NCBI GenBank assembly: GCA_019239875.1
Contig: JAFAZI010000075.1
Coordinates: 1 to 32,524, forward strand
Origin: Frankiaceae bacterium
GTDB lineage: Bacteria; Actinomycetota; Actinomycetes; JAFAQI01
Direction of reading: 5' to 3'
Length of the DNA stretch: 32,524 nucleotides
Under the pieces are notes generated by a model that had not been told where the DNA came from, made no database searches, and saw only the letters and a list, made by a program, of their open reading frames with translations. Numbering within the stretch: position 1 is the stretch's first letter; each line of letters opens with the position of its first letter. The position numbers were made by a program, and so were the translations under genes. Positions 31,111-32,524 of the stretch are shown here, piece by piece.

Positions 31111-31721
31111 GTAGCGGTACGGTCCGCAACGCGCAGAAGTTCTGCCAGCGCAACCGAACCGACGGTCAGCGGTGCGGGAACTACGCGCTGGTCGGTCTGG
31201 AGTACTGCCGATTTCACGGCAGCGCGAACGGCGTCACTCGCCGGAAGGGACAGCAGACGGCTGCCATCGTGGAAGCGGCTTGCAGTTTTCACGGAACGCA
31301 GAAGTGGCTGGCCGAAGAGCTGCGCCCGCGTGCGCTGGCTCGGCTCATGGAAATCGTGGAAGACCCAGAGGCATCGCAGGCCGACATCATCCGCATTACG
31401 CAGATGGTCCTGGACCGAACTGGCCATAGTCCTGGCGTCAGCATCAACGTGGACGTCAACGCAAGCAGCCCGCTGGAACAAATCACGGACCAACTGGACC
31501 GGATCGCCGGCCGAGTGGTCGAAGTAGAAGCCACGGCATCGCGTGTCGAAGTTCTCGACCGCGCCGCACAGGTGGACGCGAAGTTGTTCCCGCCCGCGAA
31601 CGTCGTGGACTTCGACGCCGAGGTCCGCCGCCTGGCAGCGCGTGCGATTGCCAGCCTGGGCGACAACCCAACCGACGCCGAGATTCTGGCCGCTGCTAAG
31701 CATGCCGTCGATGCCGACTAA
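31098..31721 (+). CDS. Zinc-finger protein, small-terminase-subunit-like
   Basis: A 207-residue protein. Near the N-terminus a treble-clef-like zinc motif is formed by Cys16, Cys26, Cys37 and His40 (FCQRNRTDGQRCGNY, then LEYCRFHGS), the 'RCxxxxxxGxxCxxHGG' arrangement common at the start of actinophage small terminase subunits. The remainder is helical: WLAEELRPRALARLMEIVED, then SSPLEQITDQLDRIAGRVVE. If it is TerS it would recognise the packaging site for a helper phage; other DNA-binding roles are possible. The ATG at 31098 is used because AAAGG precedes it and the zinc motif follows at once; the frame is open to 30969 but that part covers the hairpins. Confidence 0.6.
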   Translation: MGGLGSGTVRNAQKFCQRNRTDGQRCGNYALVGLEYCRFHGSANGVTRRKGQQTAAIVEAACSFHGTQKWLAEELRPRALARLMEIVEDPEASQADIIRITQMVLDRTGHSPGVSINVDVNASSPLEQITDQLDRIAGRVVEVEATASRVEVLDRAAQVDAKLFPPANVVDFDAEVRRLAARAIASLGDNPTDAEILAAAKHAVDAD

Positions 31722-31953
31722 AGGCGAGATCGTTGCCGCCGTCGCCAAGGCGGTCGGCGAGGTCTTTAGAGCAGAGCATCCGAGGCGCGAGCGTCAACGT
31801 GGCGGCTTCGTAGACGGCTCGGCACTGCTGGGCGGCAAGCCCGCCGCGCCAGTCGTAGAGGAAGGCTGGGACGCGCAGGGGCGCGGACCCGGTGGACGCC
31901 GGCGGATCATGCACGACAAGGCGAGCGAAGTTCTGCGGCGTCGCTGGCAATAG
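31711..31953 (+). CDS. Small basic hypothetical protein
   Basis: An 80-residue protein beginning MPTKGEIVAAVAKAVGEVFR (a second in-frame ATG is at 31702) and ending GPGGRRRIMHDKASEVLRRR. It is basic and Gly-rich in the middle, with no motif I recognise. It overlaps the end of the terminase-like gene by 11 bases, so it is likely co-translated. It may be a nucleic-acid-binding accessory protein; this is inference. Confidence 0.55.
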   Translation: MPTKGEIVAAVAKAVGEVFRAEHPRRERQRGGFVDGSALLGGKPAAPVVEEGWDAQGRGPGGRRRIMHDKASEVLRRRWQ

Positions 31954-32087
31954 GCCCGCTTACCTGGCGAACGGGCTGCATCCCGCGTTCCGCTCGCTAA
32001 ATGGCACCGCTACCCCGTGTTTCCGGTAGCGATTGCAACGAACATGATCAGGATGCTTTAGTTCGCAGCCTCGCGGCACCGGGCCGC
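31954..32087 (+). promoter_or_regulatory. Leader with three hairpins before the unknown gene at 32104
   Basis: GCCCG...CGGGC (31954-31976), CGCTACC...GGTAGCG (32008-32031, 7 bp) and GCGGC...GCCGC (32073-32087) occupy most of the 150-base gap. The first lies two bases after the upstream stop and may be a terminator. The ribosome binding site GGGAGG (32092-32097) is left free. Confidence 0.4.
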
Positions 32088-32103
32088 ATCAGGGAGGCAC
32101 GAA

Positions 32104-32451
32104 ATGGCAGGCAAAGCAGATCTCATCAAGGCACTTGTCGAGCAAGGCCGCGGAACGCACGCCGTCCTTCAGCGGCTCACCCTCAGCGGGCTTCAGGCGA
32201 TGATCAACGAGTCCGCGACTACGCCGGTTCTGGCGTTCAACCCGGACTGGACCGACGACGACCGGGCCACGCTAGAGACACTAGCGAGCCAGCACGGCGT
32301 AGACGGTTCGGCACCGTCACCCAAAGGCGACCTGATCAAGATGACCAAGGCCGGAAAGGTCGTGGCGTGGGTCAACCGCAACCACGTCGACGTCGCCCCG
32401 GCGTTCGGTGGCGGCAAGGTTCGGCTCAGCACGGCGCGCGGTGTCAAGTGA
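32104..32451 (+). CDS. Hypothetical protein upstream of the integrase
   Basis: A 115-residue protein starting MAGKADLIKALVEQGRGTHA, with a mixed helix and strand pattern and a basic C-terminus (VRLSTARGVK). No known family is recognised. GGGAGG lies seven bases before the ATG. Its stop overlaps the next start (GTGA), so it is translated together with the probable integrase; in small elements such a position is often taken by an excisionase or integrase-control protein, but nothing in the sequence proves that here. Confidence 0.65.
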   Translation: MAGKADLIKALVEQGRGTHAVLQRLTLSGLQAMINESATTPVLAFNPDWTDDDRATLETLASQHGVDGSAPSPKGDLIKMTKAGKVVAWVNRNHVDVAPAFGGGKVRLSTARGVK

Positions 32452-32524
32452 CCGCGCCGCCTACCAACCGTGGCCGCACCTTCGACATCGAGCCGCTCAG
32501 CCCTGAGGAGGTGACACTGCTGGT
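32448..32524 (+). CDS. Probable tyrosine recombinase/integrase (3' truncated by window)
   Basis: Only 25 codons are visible: GTG, then TAPPTNRGRTFDIEPLSPEE and VTLL. 'RGRTFxxEPLTPEEVxALL' is the usual opening of actinobacterial tyrosine integrases lacking the SAM-like N-terminal domain, so I read this as the element's integrase. The catalytic residues (R-H-x-x-H-Y) lie beyond the window, so the call rests on a short motif and on context: a cut host gene at the other end and an element without another recombinase. Confidence 0.5.
   Translation, partial: MTAPPTNRGRTFDIEPLSPEEVTLL

Larger units (their letters stand above)
25914..32524. mobile_element. Integrated mobile element (phage satellite-like), right end not in window
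   Basis: The element begins inside tadA and runs to the window edge. It carries, from the junction, a reverse-strand TAC toxin-antitoxin module and a YjzC-like gene, then forward-strand genes for a small phage-type protein, a primase/helicase-like replication protein, a zinc-finger small-terminase-like protein, two unknown proteins and the start of a probable tyrosine integrase. No capsid, portal, tail, large terminase, relaxase or conjugation gene is visible. This composition fits a phage satellite or a small integrative element better than a full prophage, but the unseen right part could change that. Third-position G/C bias is weaker than in the host genes. Confidence 0.75.

Noticed and set aside
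32039-32065. LexA/SOS box from CGAAC...GTTCG
   Set aside because: The arms are 17 bases apart rather than the four of the actinobacterial SOS box.
1-32524. CRISPR arrays, tRNA or rRNA genes, insertion sequences
   Set aside because: I saw no regularly spaced direct repeats, no cloverleaf with a TTCGAAT-type T-arm at the junction, and no transposase motif.

Overview
The window comes from a high-GC actinobacterium. Coding sequence shows strong G/C third-position bias, the secreted proteins have actinobacterial-style signal peptides, and there is a perfect TTGTCCACA DnaA-type box. I cannot name the genus. The first 25.9 kb look like host chromosome. From about 25.91 kb to the right edge lies an integrated mobile element whose far end is outside the window.

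Host part, 1-14.8 kb: a 5'-truncated AlkD-type DNA glycosylase; a reverse-strand run of SDR oxidoreductase, GNAT acetyltransferase and secreted LIP-type lipase; a DMT-family membrane protein and a secreted polysaccharide deacetylase on the forward strand; then a long reverse-strand block (arylsulfatase, NAD(P)HX dehydratase NnrD, histidine phosphatase, NarL-type response regulator with its membrane histidine kinase, a small secreted allene-oxide-cyclase-barrel protein, a DrrAB-like ABC exporter and a lipoprotein).

Host part, 14.85-25.6 kb, forward strand: three large secreted proteins (an Asp-box/BNR propeller with DUF11 and a ThuA-like C-terminus; an IPT plus PQQ-like propeller protein with paired cysteines; a phospholipase-D-like protein), followed by a LAL-type ATPase/LuxR regulator. 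Several of the gaps carry strong inverted repeats.

Mobile element, from about 25.91 kb: the host tadA/cpaF pilus ATPase gene is cut after about 80 codons, inside the conserved IEEIWINxP segment. Next to the junction, on the reverse strand, lies a complete toxin-antitoxin-chaperone (TAC) module: HigB-like toxin, HigA-like antitoxin and SecB-like chaperone, closely resembling M. tuberculosis Rv1955-Rv1956-Rv1957. A small YjzC-like gene precedes it. Two near-perfect copies of the HigA-type operator ATATAGG-N6-CCTATAT are present. One overlaps a candidate -10 in front of the antitoxin; the other lies in the divergent region between the TAC side and the replication genes.

Forward genes of the element are a small phage-type protein, an AEP primase/helicase-like replication protein, a zinc-finger protein resembling actinophage small terminase subunits, two unknown small proteins and the first codons of a probable tyrosine integrase. 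No capsid, tail or large terminase gene is visible, so a phage satellite or small integrative element is the best current reading. The gaps before the forward genes are unusually long and packed with hairpins; two fold the ribosome binding site into a stem and share the sequence CGAAAGGTGC. The TAC operator circuit and these structured leaders are the most promising candidates for undescribed biology here.
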